A stretch of 64,000 nt of DNA from contig NZ_CANLTU010000002.1 of the NCBI RefSeq assembly GCF_947494125.1, positions 434,001-498,000 of the forward strand. The letters are read 5' to 3'. The notes below the pieces were generated by a model, which saw nothing but the letters and a program-made list of their open reading frames with translations, had not been told where the DNA came from and ran no database searches. The DNA is from an uncultured Tenacibaculum sp. Lineage in GTDB: Bacteria; Bacteroidota; Bacteroidia; Flavobacteriales; Flavobacteriaceae. Below are positions 9,621 to 18,344 of the stretch, one piece after another. The number at the start of each line of letters is the position of its first letter. The first letter of the stretch is position 1. A program made the translations under genes and the position numbers.

Positions 9621-9929
9621 TTATTTATAGGTTTTGTTAACTGTAGTTTTTTGTTTTCCATAAAATTTAATGAGAAACTTACCAAATATAAAATATAGAG
9701 AAAGTACAGTAATTCCTTCTATTAAATAACTATTATTTAATAGGTCTTTATATCCATAGTTGAAATAGAATAATAAGCAGCAAAGGAAAAATTGAAGAAT
9801 GGCTTAGACAATATTTCCTTTAGGTCTATATCCAAATAATCCAAGGAAATAAGTTTTAGTAAGCCCGAAAATTAGATGTGGCATAGCATTCATTAATAAC
9901 GCACCAATGATGAAGTCGACAATATTCAT
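9621..9929 (-). pseudogene. Small membrane protein gene broken by one in-frame TAA
   Basis: On the minus strand an ATG at 9929 opens a frame of 102 codons with a single internal stop at codon 42 (9804-9806), followed by 60 more sense codons and a final TAA at 9621-9623. The deduced sequence begins MNIVDFIIGALLMNAMPHLI and continues as hydrophobic helices after the stop (AILQFFLCCLLFYFNYGY). There is no frameshift, so this is a recent nonsense mutation in a three- or four-helix protein, a sequencing error, or rarely a recoded stop. It lies just downstream of another small membrane protein gene. The family's function is not known to me. Confidence 0.75.
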
Positions 9930-9932
9930 TGT

Positions 9933-10331
9933 TTAGTTAATATTGTTTAATTCATTAATTCTATCATTTATAGCTTTAATTTTTATTTTTTGTTCTTTAG
10001 TACGTATTTCAGTTTTTTCAAAAATGTGACCATCAGGCCAGATTAATTTAGCCTTAATGGCTTCGTTTTTTAAATTCAAATGAAATTTTTCATCTATTTT
10101 TTCAAAAGCAAAAATTCTCCATTTAGCAATAAATAATGACCAAACTAACCATCCAGAAATGAATGAAACAACTAAACAAATTAACATTATTGGTTTTGAA
10201 ATAATATCAATTTTGTTTAAATAATATGAAAGTCCCATAAGACCAAACATGACTAACATCACAGGAAAATTAATGAAAAATTGCCCTTTATTTAAAACAT
10301 TATAGAATTCTATTTTTTCTTCTCTGGTCAT
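9933..10331 (-). CDS. Hypothetical small membrane protein
   Basis: The 132-residue protein has two clear membrane helices (about 18-38 and 46-70) followed by a basic soluble tail of about 60 residues with a predicted beta-strand stretch and a C-terminal helix. I do not recognise a named family. It starts 4 bases from the start of a broken membrane-protein gene reading the same way, so the two probably formed a pair. It lies between two cassette-like repeat elements, which suggests it belongs to an exchangeable accessory segment. Confidence 0.65.
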   Translation of the reverse strand: MTREEKIEFYNVLNKGQFFINFPVMLVMFGLMGLSYYLNKIDIISKPIMLICLVVSFISGWLVWSLFIAKWRIFAFEKIDEKFHLNLKNEAIKAKLIWPDGHIFEKTEIRTKEQKIKIKAINDRINELNNIN

Positions 10332-10361
10332 TTTTATTTATTTCAGTTAATTTTGATAATT

Positions 10362-10490
10362 ACTGCCAACGTTTTGTGTACGATTACACTATTTTCACCA
10401 AAAGTAATTAAAAATTACTAGTTTTGGCTTTGAGCGAGTACATTCAAAAATAACTTAGACTAAGCAATTAATTATACATTTTGTTGTATG
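10362..10490. repeat. Intergenic cassette-like element B with inverted ends
   Basis: The left end ACTGCCAACGTTTTGTGTACGA and the right end ATTATACATTTTGTTGTATG are imperfect inverted copies of each other. The centre holds a dyad (CCAAAAGTAATT at 10398-10409 with AATTAC and TTTTGG at 413-427). The right end runs into the last codons of the upstream minus-strand gene. This architecture is familiar from memory as a repeat found between small accessory genes in Flavobacteria. Confidence 0.55.
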
Positions 10491-10975
10491 TTTTTTAATT
10501 CAGAGTGAATTTTATTTAGTATAATATCTTTGTTTTCATGCCCAGCTGTAGAAATTTTAATTTTTGATTTCTCGTCTGATATCCAGAAATAATTAATGAA
10601 TGAAAACCAAGAAACAGGCACGTGTTTTATTTCCGAGATTTTTATTTCTTTTAATTCCATTGTGGTTTTCGTGTTTTCTTTTGATAGTACTACATGGCTA
10701 AACATTATTTTTTCATTCTCATAATCCAAAGTAATACTCTCTAAATGATTTCTATAATTATGTATGAGAGCTTCTCCCAATTTTAAAATACCAAGGATCA
10801 AAATAAAAATCAAAATTTCCTTAATTTCGGGTTTTGTCCAGCTCAAAAAACTTTTGAAAAAACTAAATATAAGAGCTGAAATAGGTACACTTATAAGCAT
10901 ACTCTTTAAAAGCCTATTGTATTTAATTTTATTTTTTTTATTTTCAAAAAGTGTTTTCATAGAAATTAGATACAA
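10472..10975 (-). CDS. Hypothetical membrane protein
   Basis: The longest frame gives 167 residues, but an internal Met at residue 6 (MKTLFENKKN, start at 10960) looks like a more natural N terminus. Two membrane helices follow (about 25-45 and 52-70), then a soluble part of about 95 residues rich in beta-strand patterns that could be a PH-like domain. I do not recognise the family. Its last codons overlap the end of repeat element B, a pattern expected if the gene and repeat moved together. There are no informative partners. Confidence 0.65.
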   Translation of the reverse strand: MYLISMKTLFENKKNKIKYNRLLKSMLISVPISALIFSFFKSFLSWTKPEIKEILIFILILGILKLGEALIHNYRNHLESITLDYENEKIMFSHVVLSKENTKTTMELKEIKISEIKHVPVSWFSFINYFWISDEKSKIKISTAGHENKDIILNKIHSELKNIQQNV

Positions 10976-11038
10976 TTTTTATATGAATGAGAATCCGTTT
11001 TAATATTATCAATATTCATTGCAAATAAAGTAATCTAT

Positions 11039-12157
11039 TTACAAAATCTTTTCAAAAATTCGATACTTTTTATAAATTTCATGCTCCATACGTTCCATCA
11101 CAGCACGCATTTTTTTGTTGTCTTCTAATATTAAATGACTGTCTAAAACTGTTAATCCGTTTTCTTTAGCTGATTTGTACATAGACTGCGCCATTAAAGC
11201 TATTAAACCCGAATTTTGTAGTTCTTCACTAACACAACCTAATAATAAATTCAATTGATTGGTTTGTTTAAAGGCTTTAAGGATATAAATAAATCCAAAC
11301 GGAAATAGTTTTCCATTGGCTTTTTTAAAGCCATTGCTTATGTCGGGCATAGCTACTACAAAAGCGACAACTTTACTTTTATCGTCTACCACAATTTTTA
11401 TGTATTGTGGCTTTAGTAAAGGCAAAAAACGTTCAGAAAATTCTTTAGATTCAATATCTTCTAAAGGAGCAAAACCATAAATATCTTTATATGTGGCATT
11501 GATTAAATCGAAAACAGGTTTTACATACGGTCTCACATGTTTCGACTTTTTAAACTCTAAAACTTTAAATCCTCTTCTTTTAACTCTATCGGCAATTTTA
11601 GTATAGATTTCTGGAGTTTTTTCGGGTATTTGTGCTCTGTATTGAAATATATCTAACTTCTTTTTAAAACCGTTTCTTTTGGTATGAGAAATCATATATT
11701 CAAAGCTTGGGTTGGTAACCATCACCGTCATAGGATCATTAAAACCTTCTAGTAAAAAACCTTGTGGATCTTTATCTGAAAAGCCTAAAGGACCAACAAT
11801 AGTATTCATTCCCTTTTCTTGTCCCCATTTTTCAACAGCAGATATTAGGGAGTCGTACACTTTAGCGTCGTCATAGCATTCTAAAAAGCAAAAACGAACA
11901 TTTTTCTCATTATTACCGGTATTGTAAGTATGGTTTATTATTCCCATAACTCTACCAACAATTTCATTATTCTTTTCTGCTAAAAGTATGAGCGTATCGC
12001 AATGTTTAAATGAATGATTCTTTGTTTTATCAAACACTTTCCATTCATCAGAAATTAATGGTGGTAACCATTCTTTATGGTTTTTGTGAATTTTAAAAGG
12101 AAGCTGTATGAATGTTTTTAAATCCTTTTTGGATTTAACTTCTTTCAGTTGAATCAT
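11039..12157 (-). CDS. GNAT-like N-acetyltransferase family protein
   Basis: The 372-residue protein matches a family of long GNAT-fold proteins common in Bacteroidota. The start PFKIHKNHKEWLPPLISDEW and the segment EIVGRVMGIINHTYN resemble the N-terminal GNAT half. The middle contains GPLGFSDKDPQGFLLEGFNDP, a highly conserved block of this family. The C-terminal half repeats an acetyltransferase-like fold. The substrate is unknown and these proteins are sometimes mislabelled GTP cyclohydrolase. It starts 8 bp after the PAP2 gene stop, so the two form an operon, which hints at lipid or membrane-linked acylation but does not prove it. Confidence 0.8.
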   Translation of the reverse strand: MIQLKEVKSKKDLKTFIQLPFKIHKNHKEWLPPLISDEWKVFDKTKNHSFKHCDTLILLAEKNNEIVGRVMGIINHTYNTGNNEKNVRFCFLECYDDAKVYDSLISAVEKWGQEKGMNTIVGPLGFSDKDPQGFLLEGFNDPMTVMVTNPSFEYMISHTKRNGFKKKLDIFQYRAQIPEKTPEIYTKIADRVKRRGFKVLEFKKSKHVRPYVKPVFDLINATYKDIYGFAPLEDIESKEFSERFLPLLKPQYIKIVVDDKSKVVAFVVAMPDISNGFKKANGKLFPFGFIYILKAFKQTNQLNLLLGCVSEELQNSGLIALMAQSMYKSAKENGLTVLDSHLILEDNKKMRAVMERMEHEIYKKYRIFEKIL

Positions 12158-12165
12158 GTGATAAA

Positions 12166-13026
12166 TTAAAGTTTGATTTCTTTATTTAAAAAGGGAATTT
12201 TATATAAAACTGATGCTAAATATAAGATAATTGGTGCAATTAGTATTCCGCCAATAACATCAACGGCATAATGAGCTTTTATATATACGGTAGAAAAGAT
12301 TAAAATTATTACAAACGGAATAGCAATTTTAAATACTAATTGCGCTCTTTTTCTAAGTAAAAGTAAAATGATAATTGAAATTCCTACGTGCGAACTTGGA
12401 AATGCTGCTGTGGGTTGTTCTGCATTGGCTTGTATAAAATGCATTATTTTATCGAAAACAAATGCTACGGGCAAATCTTTTTCTGGTGAAGGAAAATAAA
12501 ATTGTGGACCCGCTGCGGGAACTATTCCAAAAAACAAATAAAACAGTAGCATGGATGCCGAAAATTTAAAAATTAAAGCTGTAGTTTCTTTTGTAAGCTT
12601 ATAATAGACAACTATTACAAAGCCTGTAATTAGTAAATAGAATGAAAAGTACCCAAAGTACATTAACTCGCTAAAAAGTTTGTTAGAAAAGTATTCTGAA
12701 AAGACTAAACTGGGTTGGAATCCAAATAGATATTGATCTAAATCGATTAATTTTTGATCTAAATTACCCCAAATAAACTTATTGTAAAATACGGTTTCCG
12801 AATAAAAATACCCACTTATTATTACAGGATATATGTTTCTGATTAATTCTAAAATGGAATTCTTTAGTTTACTATTTAGATAGATGATTCCTAAAACTAC
12901 CAGAACAATAATTCCTCTAGTACCTAATAATTCTAAAGATTTTGGGGATTGATTCCAAGAAATTAATAAGAGGATGGTTGTTATGAGTACATAACCAAAA
13001 AATAGATAATCAATTTTTTTTAACAC
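12166..13026 (-). CDS. PAP2-superfamily membrane phosphatase
   Basis: The 286-residue protein has about six membrane helices and the C-terminal PAP2 phosphatase motifs: FPSSHVG at 209-215 with catalytic His213, and KAHYAVDVIGG at 250-260 with His252. The block FGIVPAAGPQFYFPSP upstream resembles the inositol phosphorylceramide synthase-like branch of the family. Members hydrolyse or transfer phospholipid head groups, or recycle undecaprenyl pyrophosphate. The exact lipid is not readable. It is followed 8 bp later by the long GNAT-like gene in the same direction. Confidence 0.88.
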   Translation of the reverse strand: MLKKIDYLFFGYVLITTILLLISWNQSPKSLELLGTRGIIVLVVLGIIYLNSKLKNSILELIRNIYPVIISGYFYSETVFYNKFIWGNLDQKLIDLDQYLFGFQPSLVFSEYFSNKLFSELMYFGYFSFYLLITGFVIVVYYKLTKETTALIFKFSASMLLFYLFFGIVPAAGPQFYFPSPEKDLPVAFVFDKIMHFIQANAEQPTAAFPSSHVGISIIILLLLRKRAQLVFKIAIPFVIILIFSTVYIKAHYAVDVIGGILIAPIILYLASVLYKIPFLNKEIKL

Positions 13027-13100
13027 TAAGCTAATTTTTGGTTACTAATATATTATAATTTTCTAATAGTTAGAATTTTGTTTGTTTTTTAGGAAATTTA

Positions 13101-13355
13101 TTAATGTTGTTTTATTTCGAAGCTTCGTAAATAATTCCCCAGTAATTCTGTCAAGTTTTCTTTATCGTCCAAATTATAATATTCATCATCTAATTTGTCT
13201 AACACTTGTTCAATTTTTTTATTCTCCCAATACTTATTTTTAGTAATAAAGCCAAACAAATTTGATTTTGGTTTTTTATGTTTTTTTAATATGTCTAATG
13301 AAGATCTTAATATTTCTAAAGTTAAATCAGCTCCAATTCCGAACAGCTTTTTCAT
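13101..13355 (-). CDS. Hypothetical protein, last gene of a three-gene unit
   Basis: An 84-residue charged protein (MKKLFGIGADLTLEIL...) with predicted alpha-helical content and no signal peptide or membrane helix. I do not recognise it. Its start lies inside the 3' end of the gene before it (29-bp overlap), so translation is probably coupled. Together with the two preceding genes it forms a compact unit of unknown function. Confidence 0.6.
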   Translation of the reverse strand: MKKLFGIGADLTLEILRSSLDILKKHKKPKSNLFGFITKNKYWENKKIEQVLDKLDDEYYNLDDKENLTELLGNYLRSFEIKQH

Positions 13356-13806
13356 CTGGTTCTATATCCCAAAATCTTTTTCCAATAACAACTTCTATTT
13401 GATTCCAAATAATATCAGCAGTATCTTCTGAGCTTTCTTCTATGGCAAGTATTTTACCTTCATCTTGTATTCTATTATCTTCTACTTCTAAAATGGAACG
13501 TTTTTCAATTCCATTTTCACAATAATTTAGATTAAAAACCATTGAAGTTTCTGAAAGAGCAAAGGTTAAGGTATGATCATTTTTTAAAGGAAAAGACTCG
13601 GAACATTTATCTATATTAATAAACATTAAAGTCCCTTTTTCTGAAAAATATACATCACAAATACCATCTTCTGTCCAATTTGAAGAAGCTGTTTCAAAAT
13701 CAATTTCAGATTGTTTTTCTAAATTCCAACCTAACTCTTTTTGTAGTTGACTAAAATCATTTTCATAGTTTTTGTTTATTGCTAAACCAGATATGTTAAA
13801 TCCCAT
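13327..13806 (-). CDS. Hypothetical cytoplasmic protein
   Basis: The 159-residue acidic protein has no signal peptide or membrane helix. It reads as an alternating beta-strand protein (LMFINIDKCSE, TLTFALSETSMVFNLNY) ending in AVRNWS. I do not recognise the family; the pattern recalls small immunity-like or accessory proteins, but that is only an impression. Its ATG overlaps the stop of the preceding zinc-ribbon-like gene by one base (TAATG), and its own 3' end overlaps the next gene, so all three are one transcription unit. Confidence 0.6.
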   Translation of the reverse strand: MGFNISGLAINKNYENDFSQLQKELGWNLEKQSEIDFETASSNWTEDGICDVYFSEKGTLMFINIDKCSESFPLKNDHTLTFALSETSMVFNLNYCENGIEKRSILEVEDNRIQDEGKILAIEESSEDTADIIWNQIEVVIGKRFWDIEPDEKAVRNWS

Positions 13807-14204
13807 TATTTTCCTTTCAATTTTTTATTAAAAGATTTATTTTTTGCTAATATTTTCTTCTGCGAATTACCTCTAATTATAAATGAAATACCTGTTGTTA
13901 AAATTATGACACCAAATAAAAGAGATATGAGTAATAATACAAGAATTCCAGATATAGTTAAGAATATCCCATAATTGATGTTTTTTGCAGGATTTAAAGA
14001 ACCATTTTGACTTCTTGATGTTCCAGCTGCATCAAGTTTCATTTTAAGTTTTCGTTCGGCTTCTTTTTCATCTTTTGTGAAAAAATCACAAATGTTTTCA
14101 AAATTAGGTTTTTGATTAGTTAGGCTACAAATCAGTCCATTTTTAAAGTCAACTATTCTATTTTCACAAATAGTACAATATTCTAATCTCTCTTTTGAAG
14201 TCAT
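13806..14204 (-). CDS. Hypothetical protein with Cys-rich head and membrane tail
   Basis: The 132-residue protein starts MTSKERLEYCTICENR and has four Cys (residues 9, 12, 26 and 39) that could bind a metal. A basic linker follows, then two adjacent membrane helices at about 78-108, and a strongly basic end. Similar Cys-head proteins (GLICSLTNQKPNFENIC) are familiar from Flavobacteria, but I know no function. It is the first gene of a three-gene unit joined by overlaps. Confidence 0.65.
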   Translation of the reverse strand: MTSKERLEYCTICENRIVDFKNGLICSLTNQKPNFENICDFFTKDEKEAERKLKMKLDAAGTSRSQNGSLNPAKNINYGIFLTISGILVLLLISLLFGVIILTTGISFIIRGNSQKKILAKNKSFNKKLKGK

Positions 14205-14261
14205 GTTTTTTATTTTATTAAATATTGGTTAAGTACCTAAATTCATATTAATTGTAGCCAA

Positions 14262-14993
14262 TTATTTTTTTAATTCAATTTTCCTAATATCAAACTTTTC
14301 AGGTAAATTTTTAAAGTCAGTTTCCGTGATTATATATTCTCCATTAAAATTTTCCTCAAATTTTATTTTATACTTTTTGATTGAATATGAAAAACCAGTA
14401 TCAAACAATCCAGCACCTTCAGGTTTCAAAGTATTAGTAGCTGAACTGTAATTACTTAATTCAACTCCTTTTGTTAATTCCTCATTTAATTCAGCGAATT
14501 CTTTTCCTTCTGGCTTTACACCACCAATTGTATGAGAATAACCACCATTTTCATTATCTGTTTTATTAGATTCGTTACTTATCAACTGTTCAAGAATAAG
14601 ATATTGTTGACCATCAGATTCTGTTGTTCTTAACCAAAGTCCATTTTCCATTGGTAATTTGGGAAGAACTTTTACTTTAATAATTTCAGTTGTATATTTT
14701 TTACCGTTAAATTCGAAATCAAAAGGTCCAACTTCATATTTTTTTGCTTTTTCGAAAATAATTACCCTTTCAAAATTATCTGATTGCATTCCGAAAATTG
14801 AGGATGAACGAGTGAGATCGATATTTTTTCCTAACTCTTTTTTGAAGTAATCAGTCAAAAAGTCAACATTTATAGAAAAAGTAACGCTTTGTCCAACTCT
14901 AGGCTCAGGATTATCTATTTCAATTTTTAGTTTTTTCTGTCCAATTGTATTTAATGAACAAAAAAATAAAAGTAAAAAGGTGATGTTTTTCAT
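14262..14993 (-). CDS. Secreted hypothetical protein with a BatD-like domain
   Basis: The 243-residue protein has a signal peptide ending near the Gln at residue 19. The mature part begins like one immunoglobulin-type repeat of BatD/oxygen-tolerance proteins: EPRVGQSVTFSINV, then KYEVGPFDFEFNGKKYTTEI and VKVLPKLP. The rest is not recognised. BatD proteins normally have several such repeats and a membrane helix, which are absent here, so this may be a single-domain relative. It precedes the three-gene unit on the same strand with a 57-bp gap. Confidence 0.6.
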   Translation of the reverse strand: MKNITFLLLFFCSLNTIGQKKLKIEIDNPEPRVGQSVTFSINVDFLTDYFKKELGKNIDLTRSSSIFGMQSDNFERVIIFEKAKKYEVGPFDFEFNGKKYTTEIIKVKVLPKLPMENGLWLRTTESDGQQYLILEQLISNESNKTDNENGGYSHTIGGVKPEGKEFAELNEELTKGVELSNYSSATNTLKPEGAGLFDTGFSYSIKKYKIKFEENFNGEYIITETDFKNLPEKFDIRKIELKK

Positions 14994-15265
14994 GTGTTTT
15001 TTCTAATTAGCTACAATTTGTTTATATGCGGAATTTTATTCTTATTATTTACCTGATTTAGTTAACTACTCGGAATCATAATACTTTAAAAGTAAGTTTA
15101 TTTATATTCTCACTTATAAAACAATATTCCTAATAACAGATAAAATATAGTGTACTAAAATCCGCGCAATTTTTTTATTTCAAATATAATAAAATGTAGA
15201 ATACAGGAATTGTATTTTTTATTAAATGAATAGTATTTTTTAGTAGTGCAACGAATACAGTTTTA

Positions 15266-16189
15266 CTAATCTCTATTAATAGCTAATGATGTTATTAATG
15301 AAGACCTAACTGTACTATTCTTTAAAACATATTGCATCCTAGCTACTTGATCTTTTGTAAACATATTCATACAGGCATCTGAGGTGTAATCCATATAGTT
15401 TTGTGTGAGAGCAAATTCTCCATTGCAAGATGAATTTTGTATATTATCGCAGTTCTCAGTTCTTCTAGAAACTAGAGGAGTATCATTGCAATAATCATCA
15501 AATTCCATACAATTGGCATTTTCTGTTTTCCCCCACAAGTGTTCTAAGCCTAAAAAGTGCCCCATTTCATGAGTAAGAGTTCTGCCAAGGTTAAGGTTGT
15601 TTATTGTATTGGTTGTACCAAAATAAGCTGTGGTAATTAATATTCCAGTAGTACCGTTTGGGTTTGCATTTTCGAGACCAGGTATATTGATATATGGTAC
15701 TGAAGATTGACCTAAAACACCATCTAAAGGGAACACCCAAATGTTTATATATTCTTGTTTGTTCCAATATCCATAATATGGTAAATCATCAAAAAACCAG
15801 TCATTTTCTACATCTATAGTTACATCTTGAAAATTAACTCTCGTAATGCCTTCTGTTGGATTGCCATTAGGGTTTATTTTAGCTAACTTAAATTCTATTT
15901 TGGCATCTGCTCCTAAAATATGTGTGTTATAGCCTAGGGTTCCTTCTTTTTTTCTAAAATCGTTGTTAAGCGTATTTATTTGATCATAAATACGCTCTTT
16001 AGATAAATTATAACCAATTCCTACACTTTCTCCTACATGTACAATATGAACTACTATAGGAAGTGTATAAACAGTTTCTGTTGTTTCTGATAAAGATTGC
16101 TGCTCTCTGTAATCTTTAGAACAATTAAGTAATAATATACTTAATAGCAATGTTAAAGAATATTTTACTTTCATTTTAATTATTTTCAT
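15266..16189 (-). CDS. M43 family zinc metalloprotease, predicted lipoprotein
   Basis: The 307-residue protein has a lipoprotein signal with LLLNC (Cys23 from the first Met; a start at the internal Met6 is equally possible). The catalytic zinc motif HEMGHFLGLEH is at 207-217, and a Met-turn appears in QNYMDYTSDACM. These are features of the cytophagalysin/PAPP-A (M43) peptidases. Cys residues around the active site probably form disulfides. No T9SS C-terminal sorting domain is present, consistent with lipid anchoring. It is monocistronic in an accessory region. Confidence 0.9.
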   Translation of the reverse strand: MKIIKMKVKYSLTLLLSILLLNCSKDYREQQSLSETTETVYTLPIVVHIVHVGESVGIGYNLSKERIYDQINTLNNDFRKKEGTLGYNTHILGADAKIEFKLAKINPNGNPTEGITRVNFQDVTIDVENDWFFDDLPYYGYWNKQEYINIWVFPLDGVLGQSSVPYINIPGLENANPNGTTGILITTAYFGTTNTINNLNLGRTLTHEMGHFLGLEHLWGKTENANCMEFDDYCNDTPLVSRRTENCDNIQNSSCNGEFALTQNYMDYTSDACMNMFTKDQVARMQYVLKNSTVRSSLITSLAINRD

Positions 16190-16203
16190 TCTCTTTCTAT
16201 GGC

Positions 16204-16695
16204 TTAAAGTATTTTTGCTATTTGGTTTAATATCATTGCACTTAGGTATAAACCAATTCCAAATACAGAATGTGTTATAAGGCTCATAAGTCTTGCCTTA
16301 TTCGGGTCTGGTAAATTTGAACCAGCAATCCCAAAACCAAAAGCAGGTTGCATTAACAGGAATGGGCCAACAATAGTAATAATACCAATAATTAAAGCTG
16401 GCGTTAGAGTTGGGTTTTCTAACCATTTTTTTCCGAACGCAAGAACTAAGAAAATAGCAAATGTGATTCCAATGAGGTAATGAGTTATCCAACCTAAGAG
16501 TAATTCATGATTAATCGGTGTTGATGCCATTATTTTATGATGAGAAAACTTTCCTTTTGGAAAATATCCTACCCAGCGACCTACAAATTTATAATCAAGT
16601 GATTTTATATTGAATAGTTTTAATATTAAAGCATACAAATCCATAAAAAGTGTAGCTCCTGTGCCTATTAAAATAGCCTGTAATATTGAAGTCAT
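16204..16695 (-). CDS. DUF2938 family membrane protein
   Basis: A 163-residue protein with four membrane helices. The sequence GTGATLFMDLYALIL near the N terminus, the middle INHELLLGWITHYLIGI and GPFLLMQPAFGFGIAGS match the DUF2938 family over its whole length. The family has no established function. It lies 78 bp upstream of the end of an AraC regulator gene that is transcribed towards it, so that regulator may act on it. This pairing is an inference. Confidence 0.85.
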   Translation of the reverse strand: MTSILQAILIGTGATLFMDLYALILKLFNIKSLDYKFVGRWVGYFPKGKFSHHKIMASTPINHELLLGWITHYLIGITFAIFLVLAFGKKWLENPTLTPALIIGIITIVGPFLLMQPAFGFGIAGSNLPDPNKARLMSLITHSVFGIGLYLSAMILNQIAKIL

Positions 16696-16773
16696 ATTTG
16701 TGTTTTTTAATTTTCAACAAAGGTAGTTTTGGGTAGGAGAGTTGAAATGACACAAATCTTAAGTATTATAGGA

Positions 16774-17622
16774 CTATTTGAAACTTTGTCTAAAAATCGC
16801 TGGTGTTAACCCGGTTTGTTTTCTAAAAAAGCGAATAAAATATGAAGTGTCATCATATCCTAAATGATAAGAAATTTCATTTATTTGGTTAGATGTTGCT
16901 ACTAAATATCTTTTAGCTTCTAATAATGTGCGTTCGTTGATTAACTGTGAACAACTTTTTCCTAATGCTTTTTTAGTAATCGAGTTTAATTGATAAGTAC
17001 TAAGGTTTAGTTGGTTGGCATAATAGCTTACTTGCTTATTTTTATAAAAATGAATATCAAGTAACTTTAATAGCTTTTCAAGTGTACTGATATCATAAGA
17101 ATTATTCTTAGTTAGAGTGTCTGAGTTTTTAGTTTGTCGAAATAATTCTATAAAAAACAAATCTAAATTTGCTTTAATATTATCTCTAAACATTATTTTT
17201 TTGTTGGAATACTCAGAGAGAATACATTCAAGAATAGGAATTAATCTATTATAAATTTCTGTTTCTAGTTTATAATAATTATTTCTACTTACTATTGAGA
17301 GCATTTCTTTTTTTAACTTCTCTTTTGGAGCATAAAAACTGTTATCAAATGCCATCAAATAACCTTTACTTTCTTTTTTTAAGATTAATTGGTGTACTTG
17401 ACCTGGACGAAGAATAAAGACAGAATAATTAAGAATAGCATAGCTGGTAAAGTCAATTTGGTGTTCTCCATTTCCTTTTTCTATAGCAAGGACAAAAAAG
17501 AAGTCGTGACGATGCGTCTGTTCTATCATATCTTTTTCAGAAAGCAAAGTATTTAGATTGCTTATTGAAAAATTTCCTGATAAGTTTGGCTCTTTTATGG
17601 TTCTTATTTCAATCTTTTTCAT
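16774..17622 (-). CDS. AraC family transcriptional regulator
   Basis: The 282-residue protein has an N-terminal cupin-type sensor region (TSYAILNYSVFILRPGQVHQ) and a C-terminal double helix-turn-helix domain at about 185-282. The latter includes LSTYQLNSITKKALGKS and ISYHLGYDDTSYFIRFFRKQTGLTPAIFR split over the second HTH. AraC proteins of this form bind a small effector and activate nearby genes. The downstream DUF2938 gene is the nearest candidate target. The effector is unknown. Confidence 0.92.
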   Translation of the reverse strand: MKKIEIRTIKEPNLSGNFSISNLNTLLSEKDMIEQTHRHDFFFVLAIEKGNGEHQIDFTSYAILNYSVFILRPGQVHQLILKKESKGYLMAFDNSFYAPKEKLKKEMLSIVSRNNYYKLETEIYNRLIPILECILSEYSNKKIMFRDNIKANLDLFFIELFRQTKNSDTLTKNNSYDISTLEKLLKLLDIHFYKNKQVSYYANQLNLSTYQLNSITKKALGKSCSQLINERTLLEAKRYLVATSNQINEISYHLGYDDTSYFIRFFRKQTGLTPAIFRQSFK

Positions 17623-17689
17623 TTTAAATTACAGTCAAAGGTCTCATATAACAGTTAGTTAAAAGTTTACACACCTTAATTTTCGGTCT

Positions 17690-17762
17690 GCCATAAACTT
17701 TATTAATTTTAAGTGGATGTAATAGAATCCACCATAATTGCGGTTATACCTTATTTATGGTG
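17690..17762. repeat. Intergenic cassette-like element C
   Basis: The element carries the word GCCATAAACTTT (17690-17701), shared exactly with element A. It also holds two hairpins: GTGGAT/ATCCAC at 17713-17732 and CACCATAA/TTATGGTG between 17730 and 17762, with TTGCGGTTATACC in the loop. It lies just beyond the stop of the GNAT gene. Confidence 0.55.
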
Positions 17763-17774
17763 TTGTCTTTTTTC

Positions 17775-18299
17775 TTAACCATTAAATTCTTTAGGATATT
17801 CAACAATTCCGCTAATACCATTCAGCCCATTTTCTATAAGTTCGATTACCATACAATTCTCTTTAGGAACTTTAAAAGGTAATTCAATTCCAAATTTATC
17901 TGCTTGTTTATAACCAAATTTTGGGTAATATTTTTCGTGCCCAAATAGAACGATTGATTTATGCCCTAATTCTTTGGCTTTTTTATGTGATTCGAGTATC
18001 AATTTACCGCCAATTCCTTTTCCTTGAAATTCAGGAAGGACAGATATAGGCGCAAGTGCTAACGAATCGAACTCGTTAAATTTACCTTTAATTTTTAGTT
18101 TTGTTACTAAAATATGCCCAACAATTTTTCCATCTATTTCAGCAACGATTGATAATTCAGGAATAAAAGCTTCTGAATTTCTTAATCTTTCTACTAAATA
18201 TTGTTCTTTATGGTCACTGTATACTTCAGTTCTAAATGCTTTTTCAATTAGATTAAAAACATTTTTAAAATCTTTGTCGATTTCTTGTCTTATTGTCAT
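17775..18299 (-). CDS. GNAT family N-acetyltransferase (YhbS-like)
   Basis: The frame is open from an ATG at 18359, but I place the start at the internal ATG (18299, MTIRQEIDKDFKNVFNLI), where family members begin. The extra 20 codons upstream are made of a CACCAT...ATGGTG inverted repeat and look non-coding. The 174-residue protein has the GNAT core: VAEIDGKIVGHILVTKL, then LAPISVLPEFQGKGIGGKLI with the acetyl-CoA loop, then VLFGHEKYYPKFGYKQA. This is typical of the YhbS branch, whose substrates are mostly unknown. The gene is bracketed by inverted-repeat elements, so it may be a transferable cassette. Confidence 0.85.
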   Translation of the reverse strand: MTIRQEIDKDFKNVFNLIEKAFRTEVYSDHKEQYLVERLRNSEAFIPELSIVAEIDGKIVGHILVTKLKIKGKFNEFDSLALAPISVLPEFQGKGIGGKLILESHKKAKELGHKSIVLFGHEKYYPKFGYKQADKFGIELPFKVPKENCMVIELIENGLNGISGIVEYPKEFNG

Positions 18300-18322
18300 T
18301 TCTCGTTTTATTTCCAAAATTC

Positions 18323-18344
18323 CACCATTTATTTTGTGATGGTG
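18323..18344. repeat. CACCAT/ATGGTG inverted repeat (element D)
   Basis: A 6-bp perfect stem (CACCAT at 18323-18328, ATGGTG at 18339-18344) has a 10-base loop. It resembles the second hairpin of element C and lies on the other side of the same GNAT gene. Confidence 0.5.

Noticed and set aside
15266..16189. T9SS cargo status for the M43 protease
   Set aside because: The protein ends soon after the catalytic domain with no C-terminal sorting domain and carries a lipobox instead.
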